Notes: generated by a model from the sequence alone, not told the origin. A stretch of 64,000 bases of DNA from Streptomyces hydrogenans (GCF_014656075.1 NZ_BNBS01000004.1:1-64000), one strand, 5' to 3'. Shown: positions 1 to 8,793, counted from the stretch's first letter. Program-made: numbers and translations.

Positions 1-1001
1 CGGGCTCCGGTGACGGTGGCGATCCGGGCGAGCAGGGCCTCGGCGGTGGCCGGGGCGCTCGCCGCGTGGGTGCCCGAGAGGCAGTCGGCGACGAGCTCCC
101 GCCAGAACGGCGGCACCGCCGGGTCCAGGCGGAGCGGCGCACGGCCGGCCGCGTACTCCTGCACGGCCGCGCCCCGGGCGCCGGGGGTGGCACCGGGGAA
201 CGGCGGGACGCCGGAGCCGAGGAGTTCGTGGAGGACGATGCCGAGGGCCCAGATGTCGGCGGTCGTCCGCACCTGGACGCCGCGCTCGCCCAGTGGCGCC
301 CGCCAGCGCTCGGGGGGCAGGTAGTCGAGGGTGCCCATCGGAGGCATGTGGCCGTGGGTGCCGGTCAGTTCGGTGGCGAGACCGAAGTCGGAGAGCTTCA
401 CGGAGCCGTCCTCGGCGAGGAGGACGTTCTCCGGCTTGAGGTCGGCGTGGACCCAGCCCGAGCGGTGGAGGTGGGCGAGCCCTTCGCAGATGCCCTCGGC
501 GAGGCGGGCGCGGTGGTCCTCGCGGTCGGCGTCACGGTCGGCCTCACGGGGGTGGGCCCCGTCGTCGGGCGTCCCGTCGTGGCGGTGCCCGCGGCCGGCC
601 GCGTCGAGGAGGTCGCGGAGGCTGCCCGTGGCGCGCTCCATGACCAGGACGAGCGCGCCGTCGAGGGAGGGCCGGTCCGGGGCGGTGAGGGTGAAGGTGT
701 CCAGGAGCGCGATCAGCCGGGGGTGTCCGGCGCGGCGGCCGAGCGCGGCCTCGCGCCGCGCGGACTCCACGAGCCGGTGGAGCTGGCGGGGCGCGAGGCC
801 GGCGGTCGGCATGACCTTGAGGGCGACCCGGGCGGGGCCGGCCGTCGCGGGCACGGCGGGGCGGGCGGCGTACACGGTGGACCAGCCGCCCGCTCCGATC
901 GGTTCGACGACCTCCCACGCGCCCACCCGGTGGCCGGGCGGGAGGAGTTCCGGGCCCTCGTCCCGGTCGGCCGCGGCGCGCCGGTCCTCCAGCGGCGTCA
1001 C
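1..1001 (-). CDS. Serine/threonine protein kinase (3' end outside window)
   Basis: A cytosolic eukaryotic-type Ser/Thr kinase that would phosphorylate proteins using ATP. The reading frame starts at a GTG (999-1001) and stays open to the window edge, so the C-terminus is missing. Visible kinase motifs: glycine loop IGAGGWSTVY at residues 35-44, the ATP-binding Lys in VALKV (K62), catalytic loop HADLKPEN from H185 (HAD in place of the usual HRD, so it is a non-RD-like kinase) and DFG with D205. The segment after the DFG carries a GTLDYLPPER activation/P+1 segment. Its GTG overlaps the stop of the upstream FHA gene by four bases (GTGA), which implies translational coupling; FHA domains bind phosphothreonine, so that protein is a natural substrate or partner. 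No transmembrane segment is visible in the part present. Confidence 0.93.
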   Translation of the reverse strand, partial: MTPLEDRRAAADRDEGPELLPPGHRVGAWEVVEPIGAGGWSTVYAARPAVPATAGPARVALKVMPTAGLAPRQLHRLVESARREAALGRRAGHPRLIALLDTFTLTAPDRPSLDGALVLVMERATGSLRDLLDAAGRGHRHDGTPDDGAHPREADRDADREDHRARLAEGICEGLAHLHRSGWVHADLKPENVLLAEDGSVKLSDFGLATELTGTHGHMPPMGTLDYLPPERWRAPLGERGVQVRTTADIWALGIVLHELLGSGVPPFPGATPGARGAAVQEYAAGRAPLRLDPAVPPFWRELVADCLSGTHAASAPATAEALLARIATVTGA

Positions 1002-1807
1002 CGCGCGGCCTGCCCCTCGCGTCCGCCCGCGCCCGTCACGGGCGGGAGGAGGGCGAGGTGGTCCTCCCGGACGAGGCCGAAGCGCAGCGCGAGGCCGACG
1101 ATCTCCTCCCGCTTGCCGTTGCGGCGGTCGCCCTTGCCCGGATCGGCGCCGCCGGGTGCCGCGATCCGCAGCTTCTCCTCCGCGAGGTAGTCGATGTGCG
1201 AGCTGACGGCCCGCGCCGTGAGCCCGGCGCAGCCCGGGTGCGTCCGCAGCCTCTCGACGATGCTGGGCGTGGTCGGGACCGCGACCCGCGACTGGTCGCG
1301 CAGCCTCGGCTCGCAGAGCGCGACGAGGACGAGGAAGTAGGTGGCGGTCTCGTCCAGGGAGTACGCGGTGACCGTGCTGCTCCCCCAGGGGACGCCCATG
1401 GCCTCGGGGTCGAGGTACAGGTGGTCGGGCGCGAACACCTGGAAGGTGACCGGGTGTTCGCCGCGCGTGGGCAGGACCACCCGGGCGAACTCGAAGGGCA
1501 CGGGGGCGCCGAGCCGGCGGGGCGGGACCCGGAGGTACTCGCCCGCTCCCTCCGGGTTCTCCACCAGGTAGCTGTGGGTGCTGCTGTGGTTCGTCAGCTG
1601 CCAGTGGTCGTCGGTCACGCGGATCTCCCCGGCCAGCCGGGAGATCGCCGCGTCGGCGAGCCGCAGCTCGACGGGGGTGCCCGGAGAGCCGCGCCCGAAG
1701 CGCGCGACCTCGCCGGGCCCGAGCCGCAACGTCACCGCGTCGGCCCGCCCTTCGTCGCCGTCCGCGCCTCCGCTGCCCCCCGGCAGATGCACGACCACGC
1801 CGCTCAT
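998..1807 (-). CDS. FHA domain protein with C-terminal winged-helix-like region
   Basis: A 269-residue cytosolic protein. Residues about 18-100 form an FHA-like phosphothreonine-binding module: FGRGSPG, then RLAGEIRV and NHSSTHSY, which match the conserved GR, S..H and N positions loosely. The second half (YFLVLVALCEPRLR onward, then TARAVSSHIDYLAEEKLRI) looks like a helical winged-helix/DNA-binding-type segment, as in a family of actinobacterial FHA proteins encoded beside kinases. ATG 1805-1807 was chosen because the frame upstream is Arg-rich and lacks any domain. The stop overlaps the start of the kinase gene (GTGA), so the two are one operon and likely one signalling module. Function beyond phosphopeptide recognition is not known from sequence. 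Confidence 0.85.
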   Translation of the reverse strand: MSGVVVHLPGGSGGADGDEGRADAVTLRLGPGEVARFGRGSPGTPVELRLADAAISRLAGEIRVTDDHWQLTNHSSTHSYLVENPEGAGEYLRVPPRRLGAPVPFEFARVVLPTRGEHPVTFQVFAPDHLYLDPEAMGVPWGSSTVTAYSLDETATYFLVLVALCEPRLRDQSRVAVPTTPSIVERLRTHPGCAGLTARAVSSHIDYLAEEKLRIAAPGGADPGKGDRRNGKREEIVGLALRFGLVREDHLALLPPVTGAGGREGQAAR

Positions 1808-2129
1808 CGCTCCCCCGATCCGCACGTCCCGGTTCCCGGACGAGCGGAACCCTACCCACCCGTACGAGTCGTGCACCGGCACCCTTCGGCCACGTCGGCG
1901 ACGCCTCCCGGCGGTGCGCGGGGGCACAGGCCGCATTGTGACGGGGGACACCCTGACGGATCATCAGGAAGAGCTTTTTAGAACACATTTCCAGTTATCT
2001 GGACGGGGGTCGGCGATGCTCCACCCCGCCCGCAAGGTGGGCAAGGTCACTGCCCGGAGCGCGCTCCGGGGCCCGGACCGACCCCCGGCGTCCCTCCTCG
2101 CGTGGCGCGATCCGTTCGGCGGCCCTCCC
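1808..2129. other. Intergenic region with AT-rich island
   Basis: No gene is supported here. Bases about 1958-2003 are strikingly AT-rich for this genome (GAGCTTTTTAGAACACATTT and ATCTGG nearby) and probably carry the promoter of the FHA-kinase operon reading leftward. A short perfect palindrome at 2053-2070 (CCCGGAGC / GCTCCGGG) lies just beyond the end of the GH43-like gene and may act as its terminator. Confidence 0.5.
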
Positions 2130-4172
2130 TCAGGGCGCGGGCGCGCCGGACACGACCGGGGCCACGAGGCGGTCGCCGAAGTCGCCCCACGGGAGCCAGT
2201 CGCCGCTCGGCCGCGCCTGGACCCGGACGCGCACCCGCCCTTCGGTGGTCACGGCGAGGACGTGGATCCGTCCGGTGGCGTCGGCGACGGCGGCTGGGGT
2301 GGCGGCGAGCCGGAGGCCCGGTTCGCCGAACTCCCGCCCCGGGTCCCACGCCCCGCCCGGGGTGAGCTGCCAGCGGTGGACGAGACGGGCGCCGCCCGGC
2401 GCGAGGGAGACCGCTTCGAGGCGGCCGTCGGCGTTGGCGACGAGCACGGGGGCGGTGGCGCTCCAGCCGAACAGCGGCAGCCAGTCGTCCCAGCCGCCGC
2501 TCGGCACGGACTGCCGCCGGGCGAAGGCACCCATCCCGGACGGCCCGGCGGCGGCGACGGTCAGCCGCCCGCCGCCGTCCCGCGCCACGCGCGGCGGCCC
2601 GCCGGCCGCCGTGCCGAACGGGTGCCACCCGGCGGTCCACGCCCCGCCCGGCGACTCCTGCCAGCGATGCCGGACGCCGGCCCCGCCGGGGCTCAGCGCG
2701 AACACCTCCAGGCGACCGTCGGCGTTGGCCGCCACCACCGGCGGCGCACCCGCCGCCCCGCCGAAGCCCGGCTCCCACGGATCCCAGGCGAGCGACCCCG
2801 GCGACCACTGGCGGCGCCGCGCGAAGGAGGCCCCGCCGGGCGCGAGCGAGAACACCTCCAGGCGGCCGGCGGCGTCCCGGGCGACGGCGGGGGCCGCGCC
2901 TGCCGGGCCGCCGAACTCCTCCCAGTCGTGCCAGCCGCCGTCCGGCCGCTGGACCCGGTGGTGCAGGTTCGCGCCGCCCGGGGCGAGCGAGAACACCTCC
3001 AGGCGGCCGTTCGCGTTGCGGCCGAGGGTCGGCACCGCGCCCGCCGGGCCGCCGAACGGCTCCCACTCCGACCAGACGCCGGCGGCCGGGTCGAGCTGCA
3101 CGCGCTTCAGCATCGAGCGGTCGGCGGCGTCGAGCGCGAGGACGGTGAGCCGCCCGTCGACGTCGAGCCCGGCCACCGGATTGTCCGGGCTCTGCCAGGA
3201 CGGCGGCGTGTCACGCCACTCCAGGGACGCCACGTACAGGCCCTGCCGGAACCAGCCGGCGGCCGTCGCGTACCAGGAGTCCCCGTCGGCGACCACCTCG
3301 ACGGCGTGCCCGGCCACGTGCCCCGCGTAGCCCGCGAGGTCGAAGCGGAAGGGGTCGCGCGAGGCCAGGACGTCGGTCCCCTCGTAGCCGCCCCTCGGCC
3401 CGACGAACAGGTAGTACCAGCCGTCCCGTTCGACGACGTACGGCGACTCGGTCACCGAGACGGTGGCCTCCGTGCTCGCGTCGGTGAAGGCGGTGCCCGG
3501 CGCGCTCCAGTGCACGAGGTCGGCGGAGCGCCGGTACGCCACGACGTGGTGACCGCCCGGACCCGACAGCTCGGTGTAGTACATGACCCACTCGGCCCCG
3601 ACCCTCAGCACCATCGGGTCGCGGGCGGCGAGGCCCCGGAACAACGGGCCCGAGGGCTCGCGGGTCCAGGTGGACAGGTCGGTGGAGGTGGCGAGGTTGA
3701 TCGCCGCGCCGCCGGTGCCGCTCGCGCCGCCCGCCGCGTAGAACATCCAGAAGCGGCCGCCGGCCTCGATGACGTGCGGCGCCCACAGGTGCTCCTCGCC
3801 GTGGTAGGCGGGGTCGACGGTGAGCGCGTCGGCGTGCGTGGTCCACGGGCCGTGCAGGGTGGGCGCGGACGCGTGGGCGAAGGACGTCTCGGCGGCGCTG
3901 TCGGGGGACTCGCCGCGCGGCGCGCTGTCCCCGACGATGCTGAACAGGTGCCAGCGGTCGCGCGCCTTGATGAGGGTGTGGTCGTTGAGGTAGCGCGCCC
4001 TCGTGGCGGTGGACGGGTCGTACACGTGCGTGAAGGGACCGGCGCCGATCCACCGCGCGGGCGCGACGGAACCGGCGGCCGCGAGCGCGGCGGGGCCCGC
4101 GCCGAGGAGCGGGACCGCCCCCGCGCCCGCGACGGCGCCCCGCAGGAGGTTCCGTCTGCTGATCGGTCGCAT
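2130..4172 (-). CDS. Tat-exported GH43-like glycoside hydrolase with PLL-type seven-blade propeller
   Basis: A 680-residue secreted enzyme. The N-terminus has a twin-arginine signal (ISRRNLLRG, residues 4-11, then a hydrophobic Ala-rich stretch). Residues about 45-320 resemble the five-blade propeller of GH43/GH32-clan enzymes: candidate acids are D64 (YLNDH), D185 (ARDPMV) and E242 (VTESPYV), each in the family-like context; substrate cannot be read. Residues about 335-680 hold seven repeats of the (N)ADGRLEVF type separated by W..W segments, as in the Photorhabdus PLL fucose-binding lectin propeller; two repeats have degenerate DGR motifs. The ATG 4170-4172 directly precedes the Tat signal. 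It is the last of four minus-strand secreted-enzyme genes and probably co-transcribed with them (68 bp after its neighbour). The lectin propeller probably anchors the enzyme to a glycan surface. Confidence 0.82.
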   Translation of the reverse strand: MRPISRRNLLRGAVAGAGAVPLLGAGPAALAAAGSVAPARWIGAGPFTHVYDPSTATRARYLNDHTLIKARDRWHLFSIVGDSAPRGESPDSAAETSFAHASAPTLHGPWTTHADALTVDPAYHGEEHLWAPHVIEAGGRFWMFYAAGGASGTGGAAINLATSTDLSTWTREPSGPLFRGLAARDPMVLRVGAEWVMYYTELSGPGGHHVVAYRRSADLVHWSAPGTAFTDASTEATVSVTESPYVVERDGWYYLFVGPRGGYEGTDVLASRDPFRFDLAGYAGHVAGHAVEVVADGDSWYATAAGWFRQGLYVASLEWRDTPPSWQSPDNPVAGLDVDGRLTVLALDAADRSMLKRVQLDPAAGVWSEWEPFGGPAGAVPTLGRNANGRLEVFSLAPGGANLHHRVQRPDGGWHDWEEFGGPAGAAPAVARDAAGRLEVFSLAPGGASFARRRQWSPGSLAWDPWEPGFGGAAGAPPVVAANADGRLEVFALSPGGAGVRHRWQESPGGAWTAGWHPFGTAAGGPPRVARDGGGRLTVAAAGPSGMGAFARRQSVPSGGWDDWLPLFGWSATAPVLVANADGRLEAVSLAPGGARLVHRWQLTPGGAWDPGREFGEPGLRLAATPAAVADATGRIHVLAVTTEGRVRVRVQARPSGDWLPWGDFGDRLVAPVVSGAPAP

Positions 4173-4240
4173 GGGGGCGTCTCCAGGAGGGCGAGTGAGG
4201 GGGTGGCGGTCGGGCGATGGCGGCGGTCGGCCCGCGTCGG

Positions 4241-5752
4241 TCAGTCGAGGCCCGGGCCCGGGGAGTCCTTGAGCCAGCCCCAGTCGGACCAGGTGGAGAA
4301 GCCGGTCTGCCACCGGTGGAAGGTGCCGGTCGGGTTCGCGCCGAAGACCTCGATGCGCCCGTCGGCGTTGGCGGCCGCCGCCACCTCCGTACCGCCCGTC
4401 CCGAAGGTCTCCCACGGGCTGTAGGGGGCGTTGACCGCCGTCTGCCACATGTGCGCCGCCGTCCCGCCGTTGATGGCGAACACCTCGACGCGGCCGTCGG
4501 GGCTGCGCTCGCTGCTCAGCTGGGAGTCGGCGGGCCCGCCGGTCGGCTCCCACTCCGACCAACTCGTCGCACTCGTCTGGTACTTGTGGAAGACACCGAC
4601 CGGACCGGAGGCGAAGACCTCCAGACGGCCGTCGGCGTTGTGGTCGACCGTCAGATCACGACCGCCACCGCCGAACCCGTCCCACTGCGACCAACCACCG
4701 TTCGGCGCCGTCTGGTACAGGTGCTGGAAGGTACTGCCGTTCAGTGCGAAGACCTCCAGCCGGCCGTCCCGCGACTTCTCCATCTCCACCCGGCTGTCGG
4801 CCGGACCGCCCCCGGTGGGCTCCCAGTCCGACCAACCGCCGTTCGGGGACGTCTGGTACTTGTGGAACAGCCCGACCGGACCCGACGCGAACACCTCGAT
4901 CCGCCCGTCGGCGTTCACCCCCGCCGCCGTGTCCTTGCCGCCCCCGCCGAACGTCTCCCAGTTCGACCAGGCCCCCGACGGGGAGAGCTGGTAACGGTGC
5001 TGGAAGGTGCTCCCGTTGATCGCGAACATCTCCAGGCGACCGTCCGCGTTGGGCGCGATCGCCAGCTCCGCGCCCGCCGGGCCGCCGAGGGGCTCCCAGG
5101 CCGACCAGGCGCCGTTCACCTCGGTCTGCCAGGCGTGGTGCACGCCGTCCGCTCCGGCCGCGAACACCTCCAGACGCCCGTCCGCCGAACGGGCCGACAC
5201 CACCCGGCCCGACTCGGCGGGGTACACGAGCGGAGCGGGCCCCGGCTCACCCGGATGTCCGAGCCGGTCGGCGGCTGCCCGTGCCTCGTCCAGGTGCCGC
5301 CGGTGCAGCCCCTGGTTGTAGGTGGACCAGGGCTGCCAGTCGGTCCCGCCGGAGGAGATGTCGAAGGCCGCGTTCGCGTTGCACTGGGCGTCGTACGCGC
5401 AGGCGTCGCCGACCTCGGCGTGCCAGTAGTCGTTGATCTGCCACAGGCCCCGGTCGGTGGAGGCGGGCGAGTTGTTCTGCACGTTGGACGCGGACGGGTT
5501 GCAGCTGGACTCCGCGAGGGCCACGGCGATCGCGGTCACCAGCGCGTCGCCCCGGAAGCCGGCCTGGTAGCCGACCTGGGCGCAGAGGTCGCTGGGGGCG
5601 GCGTACGCGGGCGAGGCACCGGCGAGCACGCCGCCCGCGACGAGCAGCGACGTCACGAGCGGGACGGCGAGCCGGCGCGGGGCACGGAGCCGGGCCCGGG
5701 GCCTCGCGTCGGTGGGCGTACCGCTCGGCGCGGACGGGGGAACGCTGGTCAC
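4241..5752 (-). CDS. Secreted lysozyme/SLT-like muramidase with PLL-type propeller
   Basis: A 503-residue exported protein. The signal peptide is long (hydrophobic core about residues 29-50, cleavage near AYAA). Residues 55-150 form a small lysozyme-like (transglycosylase SLT-type) domain: catalytic Glu E81 in ALAESSCNP, then DRGLWQIN (100-107) and four cysteines (57, 84, 118, 124) that probably form disulfides. This would cleave the glycan strand of peptidoglycan. After a Pro-rich linker, residues about 182-503 contain exactly seven ADGRLEVFA-type repeats, i.e. a closed seven-blade PLL-like lectin propeller. The start is a GTG at 5750-5752 with GAGGAGG six bases upstream. The propeller DNA is nearly identical to that of the next gene upstream (M23), pointing to recent duplication or gene conversion. 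Confidence 0.85.
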   Translation of the reverse strand: MTSVPPSAPSGTPTDARPRARLRAPRRLAVPLVTSLLVAGGVLAGASPAYAAPSDLCAQVGYQAGFRGDALVTAIAVALAESSCNPSASNVQNNSPASTDRGLWQINDYWHAEVGDACAYDAQCNANAAFDISSGGTDWQPWSTYNQGLHRRHLDEARAAADRLGHPGEPGPAPLVYPAESGRVVSARSADGRLEVFAAGADGVHHAWQTEVNGAWSAWEPLGGPAGAELAIAPNADGRLEMFAINGSTFQHRYQLSPSGAWSNWETFGGGGKDTAAGVNADGRIEVFASGPVGLFHKYQTSPNGGWSDWEPTGGGPADSRVEMEKSRDGRLEVFALNGSTFQHLYQTAPNGGWSQWDGFGGGGRDLTVDHNADGRLEVFASGPVGVFHKYQTSATSWSEWEPTGGPADSQLSSERSPDGRVEVFAINGGTAAHMWQTAVNAPYSPWETFGTGGTEVAAAANADGRIEVFGANPTGTFHRWQTGFSTWSDWGWLKDSPGPGLD

Positions 5753-5834
5753 CTGCTGCCTCCTCGGGCTGCCAGGACGGGTCGTTCGGGGGCGGGGCGG
5801 TCGGCCGGTCGAGAGGCCGACCGGGCGAGGGCGC

Positions 5835-5946
5835 GGTCCGTAGAGGGTGCGGTCCGCAGAGGGTGCAGTCCGTAGAGGGTGCAGTCCGTAGAGGGTGCAG
5901 TCCGTAGAGGGTGCAGTCCGTAGAGGGTGCGGTCCGCAGAGGGTGC
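5835..5946. repeat. Minisatellite, seven copies of a 16-bp unit
   Basis: The unit GGTCCGTAGAGGGTGC is repeated seven times in tandem with single-base variants (A/G at position 1, T/C at position 7). It fills most of the 196-bp gap between the M23 gene's stop and the GTG of the muramidase gene, i.e. the 5' leader of the muramidase. The last unit runs into the 3' end of the M23 gene, whose final bases (GGTCAGTCGAGGGCG) resemble the unit, so it may have grown from that gene end. Confidence 0.95.
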
Positions 5947-5948
5947 GG

Positions 5949-7460
5949 TCAGTCGAGGGCGGGGCCGGCGGTGCCGTTGACCCAGCCCCACTCGGACCAG
6001 GTCGCGAACCCCGTCTGCCACTTGTGGAAGGTGCCGGTGGGGTTGGCGCCGAAGACCTCGATGCGCCCGTCGGCGTTACTGGCCGCCGCCACCTCCGTCC
6101 CGCCCGTCCCGAAGGTCTCCCAGGCGCCGTAGGGGGCGTTGACCGCCGTCTGCCACATGTGCGCCGCCGTCCCGCCGTTGATGGCGAACACCTCGACGCG
6201 GCCGTCGGCCGTCCGCTCGCTGCTCAGCTGGGAGTCGGCGGGCCCGCCGGCCGGCTCCCACTCCGACCAACTCGTCGCACTCGTCTGGTACTTGTGGAAG
6301 ACACCGACCGGACCGGAAGCGAAGACCTCCAGACGGCCGTCGGCGTTGTGGTCGACCGTCAGATCACGACCACCCCCACCGAAACCGTCCCACTGCGACC
6401 AACCACCGTTCGGCGCCGTCTGGTACAGATGCTGGAAGGTACTCCCGTTCAACGCGAAGACCTCCAGCCGGCCGTCCCGCGACTTCTCCATCTCCACCCG
6501 ACTGTCGGCCGGACCGCCCCCAGTGGGCTCCCAATCGGACCAACCGCCGTTCGGCGCCGTCTGATACCTGTGGAACAGACCCACCGGACCCGACGCGAAC
6601 ACCTCGATCCGCCCGTCGGCGTTCACCCCCGCCGCCGTGTCTCTGCCGCCCCCACCGAACGCCTCCCAGCCCGACCAGGCCCCCGACGGGGACAGCTGGT
6701 AACGGTGCTGGAAGGTGCTCCCGTTCAGTGCGAAGAGCTCCAGGCGGCCGTCCTCGTTCGGGGCGATCGCCAGTTCACCGCCGCCCGGGCCGCCGAGGAA
6801 CTCCCAGGGCGACCAGGCTCCGTTGCGTTCCGTCTGCCAGGCGTGGTGCACGCCGTCGGCTCCGGCCGCGAACACCTCGAGGCGCCCGTCCGCCGAACGG
6901 GCCGACACCACCCGGCCCGACTCCACCGGGTGGACCGGCGGCCGGGGCTGCGGGACGCTGCCCGGGACGCACGGCAGGGTCACGCCCCGCTCCGCGAGGT
7001 AGACCTCGGGGTCGACGCCGTACGAGGTGGAGGGATCGCCCCAGATCCGCAGGTGCAGATGGGGGCCGGACGAATCACCCTCGGAACCCATCAGGGCGAT
7101 CCGCTGACCGGCCACGACGTGCTCCCCCTCCGCCACGTCCCGCTGGTACATGTGCCCGTACTCGGAGATCGTGCCGTCCGGGTGCTGGATGCGGATCCAC
7201 TGGCCGTAGCCGCTCTCGTAACCGGAGATGGTGACCTCTCCGTCGGCCACGGCGTGGATCGGCGTGCCGTAGTCGGCGGCGATGTCGACGCCGTTGTGGC
7301 CCGAGTGGTACGGCTGGCTCACGAAGCCCGCGGACGGGCAGGCCGCCGTGACGGCGACGGGCCTGGCCGAAGCCGGCGCCGTCACGGTGAGCGCGGACAC
7401 CAGGGCGGCGGTCGCCGCGAGGACCCGGGTCAGCGCGCGGCGGGAAAGTCCGAGGGCCAC
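5949..7460 (-). CDS. Secreted M23 family metalloendopeptidase with PLL-type propeller
   Basis: A 503-residue exported zinc peptidase that should cut peptidoglycan cross-bridges. Signal peptide residues 1-32 end in ASARP. The M23 (LytM) core shows the zinc motif H55-x3-D59 (HNGVD), H103 (YGHMY) and HLH at H134/H136 in GPHLHLR, all canonical, so the enzyme looks active. After a Pro linker (about 165-180) come seven ADGRLEVF-type repeats forming a PLL-like seven-blade propeller nearly identical to that of the neighbouring muramidase. Start GTG 7458-7460 has GGAGGAG six bases upstream. It lies 51 bp after the esterase gene, in the same direction. The pairing of a glycan-cleaving and a peptide-cleaving wall hydrolase with the same lectin module suggests they act on the same target cell wall. 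Confidence 0.9.
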   Translation of the reverse strand: MALGLSRRALTRVLAATAALVSALTVTAPASARPVAVTAACPSAGFVSQPYHSGHNGVDIAADYGTPIHAVADGEVTISGYESGYGQWIRIQHPDGTISEYGHMYQRDVAEGEHVVAGQRIALMGSEGDSSGPHLHLRIWGDPSTSYGVDPEVYLAERGVTLPCVPGSVPQPRPPVHPVESGRVVSARSADGRLEVFAAGADGVHHAWQTERNGAWSPWEFLGGPGGGELAIAPNEDGRLELFALNGSTFQHRYQLSPSGAWSGWEAFGGGGRDTAAGVNADGRIEVFASGPVGLFHRYQTAPNGGWSDWEPTGGGPADSRVEMEKSRDGRLEVFALNGSTFQHLYQTAPNGGWSQWDGFGGGGRDLTVDHNADGRLEVFASGPVGVFHKYQTSATSWSEWEPAGGPADSQLSSERTADGRVEVFAINGGTAAHMWQTAVNAPYGAWETFGTGGTEVAAASNADGRIEVFGANPTGTFHKWQTGFATWSEWGWVNGTAGPALD

Positions 7461-7511
7461 GAGCCACTCCTCCTCTTGATCATGTCGTGGTGCCGGTCGG
7501 GCGGGTGGGCG

Positions 7512-8498
7512 TCACGCCTTGCGGAGCCTGCCGATGATGCCGTCGATGTCGCGCTGCATCATGTCGTGGCGGATGAAGTGGCCGCCCGGCGGCTCGTGCC
7601 ACTCGTGCGGGATGCCCGCGTTCCCGAGGAGAGAGCGGAACTCCCGCTGTCCCCACAGGACATGGCCCTCGTTGGCGGAGTCGAACCAGTTGACCGGGTC
7701 CGGGCTCGTACCGGCGACCAGGAAGACGCGCTTGTTGCGGTAGCTCTCGATCCGCTGGACCGGGTTGTCGGCGTTCACCCGGGCCTCGTCCCAGAAGGGC
7801 GCGCCGTAGACCGTGCCGCCGCCCAGTTCGAGGGCCGCGGAGGTGGCGTTGGCCCAGTGGACCACCATGCCGTTGTCGCGGCGCAGGCTGGCCGGGCCGG
7901 AGTGGGCGCTGACGGAGGCGAAGTGACCGTAGTACTTCGCGGCGTACTTGAGCGCGCCGAAGCCGCCCATGGAGAAGCCGGACACGGCACGGCCGTCGTA
8001 CTCGGCGTAGGTGCGGAAGTTCGCGTCGATCCACGGGATCAGCTGCGCGATGTGGAAGTGCTCCCAGTTGCGCGGGCCGACGTTGGAGCTGACGGGGTTG
8101 GAGTACCAGCCGGTCCGGCCGCCGTCGGGCATGACGACGATGAGCGGCTTGCCCGCCGTCCAGGCGCGGATGCCCTCGCGGTCGAAGGTGATGAAGTCCT
8201 GCTCGCCGCCGTGGAGCAGGTAGAGCACCGGATAGCGGCGACCGCTCCAGTGGTAGTCGTCGGGGAGGAGCACGTTGACGGCCGGGTTCCAGCCGATCGC
8301 GCTGGTGGCGAAGCGGTAGTACCACATGCGGTGGTCGGCCTCGCCGCGCTCCACGATGCGCAGCCCGAAGCCGTCGCCCACGGCGGCGGCCGGCGAGGCG
8401 GCGGCGACGACACCCGCGCCGCCCAGGGCCATCGCGGCCGTCAGGCCGCCTGCGGACTTGAGGATGTTCCTGCGGGAGGGGCGGTGCTGCGCGCTCAA
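7512..8498 (-). CDS. Secreted alpha/beta-hydrolase, putative esterase (esterase D/antigen 85 type)
   Basis: A 328-residue exported serine esterase. Twin-arginine signal SRRNILKS at residues 8-15, followed by an Ala/Gly-rich hydrophobic stretch. The fold is shown by YPVLYLLHGG (residues 89-98), nucleophile S176 in GFSMGG and the C-terminal histidine H307 in PGGHFIRH. The family includes feruloyl/acetyl esterases and mycolyltransferase-like proteins; substrate is not evident. The TTG start (8496-8498) is preferred over an ATG 39 bases upstream because a perfect AGGAGG lies five bases before it and the Tat motif then sits at the correct distance from the N-terminus. First gene of the minus-strand secreted-enzyme group. 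Confidence 0.85.
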   Translation of the reverse strand: MSAQHRPSRRNILKSAGGLTAAMALGGAGVVAAASPAAAVGDGFGLRIVERGEADHRMWYYRFATSAIGWNPAVNVLLPDDYHWSGRRYPVLYLLHGGEQDFITFDREGIRAWTAGKPLIVVMPDGGRTGWYSNPVSSNVGPRNWEHFHIAQLIPWIDANFRTYAEYDGRAVSGFSMGGFGALKYAAKYYGHFASVSAHSGPASLRRDNGMVVHWANATSAALELGGGTVYGAPFWDEARVNADNPVQRIESYRNKRVFLVAGTSPDPVNWFDSANEGHVLWGQREFRSLLGNAGIPHEWHEPPGGHFIRHDMMQRDIDGIIGRLRKA

Positions 8499-8503
8499 CG
8501 GGT

Positions 8504-8509
8504 CCTCCT
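8504..8509 (-). promoter_or_regulatory. Ribosome binding site deciding a TTG start
   Basis: AGGAGG (read on the minus strand), five bases before the TTG at 8498. It overrules the upstream ATG at 8537 as start of the esterase gene. Confidence 0.8.
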
Positions 8510-8793
8510 GGTCGGGGCGTGAGGAAGGGCCGGGCACGACGGACAGCCCCGCCGCACCGCTCCGGACCGCACGGACCCCTCGGAGCGGGCCACGCGGTCA
8601 GGCGGTGGGGAACGTAGCAACGGAGGCGGGGGCAGCGGACCCCGGAAGGTTACGGAGGGACAGGCGGCGGGTGCGTGGGCTACGAGGCGGGGGCCAGGGG
8701 CGGGAGGCGCCGGGGCACCGGGCACGAGACCCGGAGGCACCGGGCACGGGGCACGGGCACAGGCGCGGGATCTGCCGCTCGGCGGACGCGTGA

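Larger units (their letters stand above)
4241..6922. repeat. Pair of ~970-bp near-identical direct repeats (propeller-coding)
   Basis: Bases 4241-5214 and 5949-6922 align without gaps at an offset of 1708 bp. By eye the middle parts differ at only a few positions per 60 bases, and many differences are third-codon changes; the ends are more diverged (roughly four in five bases the same). These encode the seven-blade propellers of the muramidase and the M23 peptidase. Such direct repeats can recombine, swapping or deleting an enzyme head. Confidence 0.85.
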
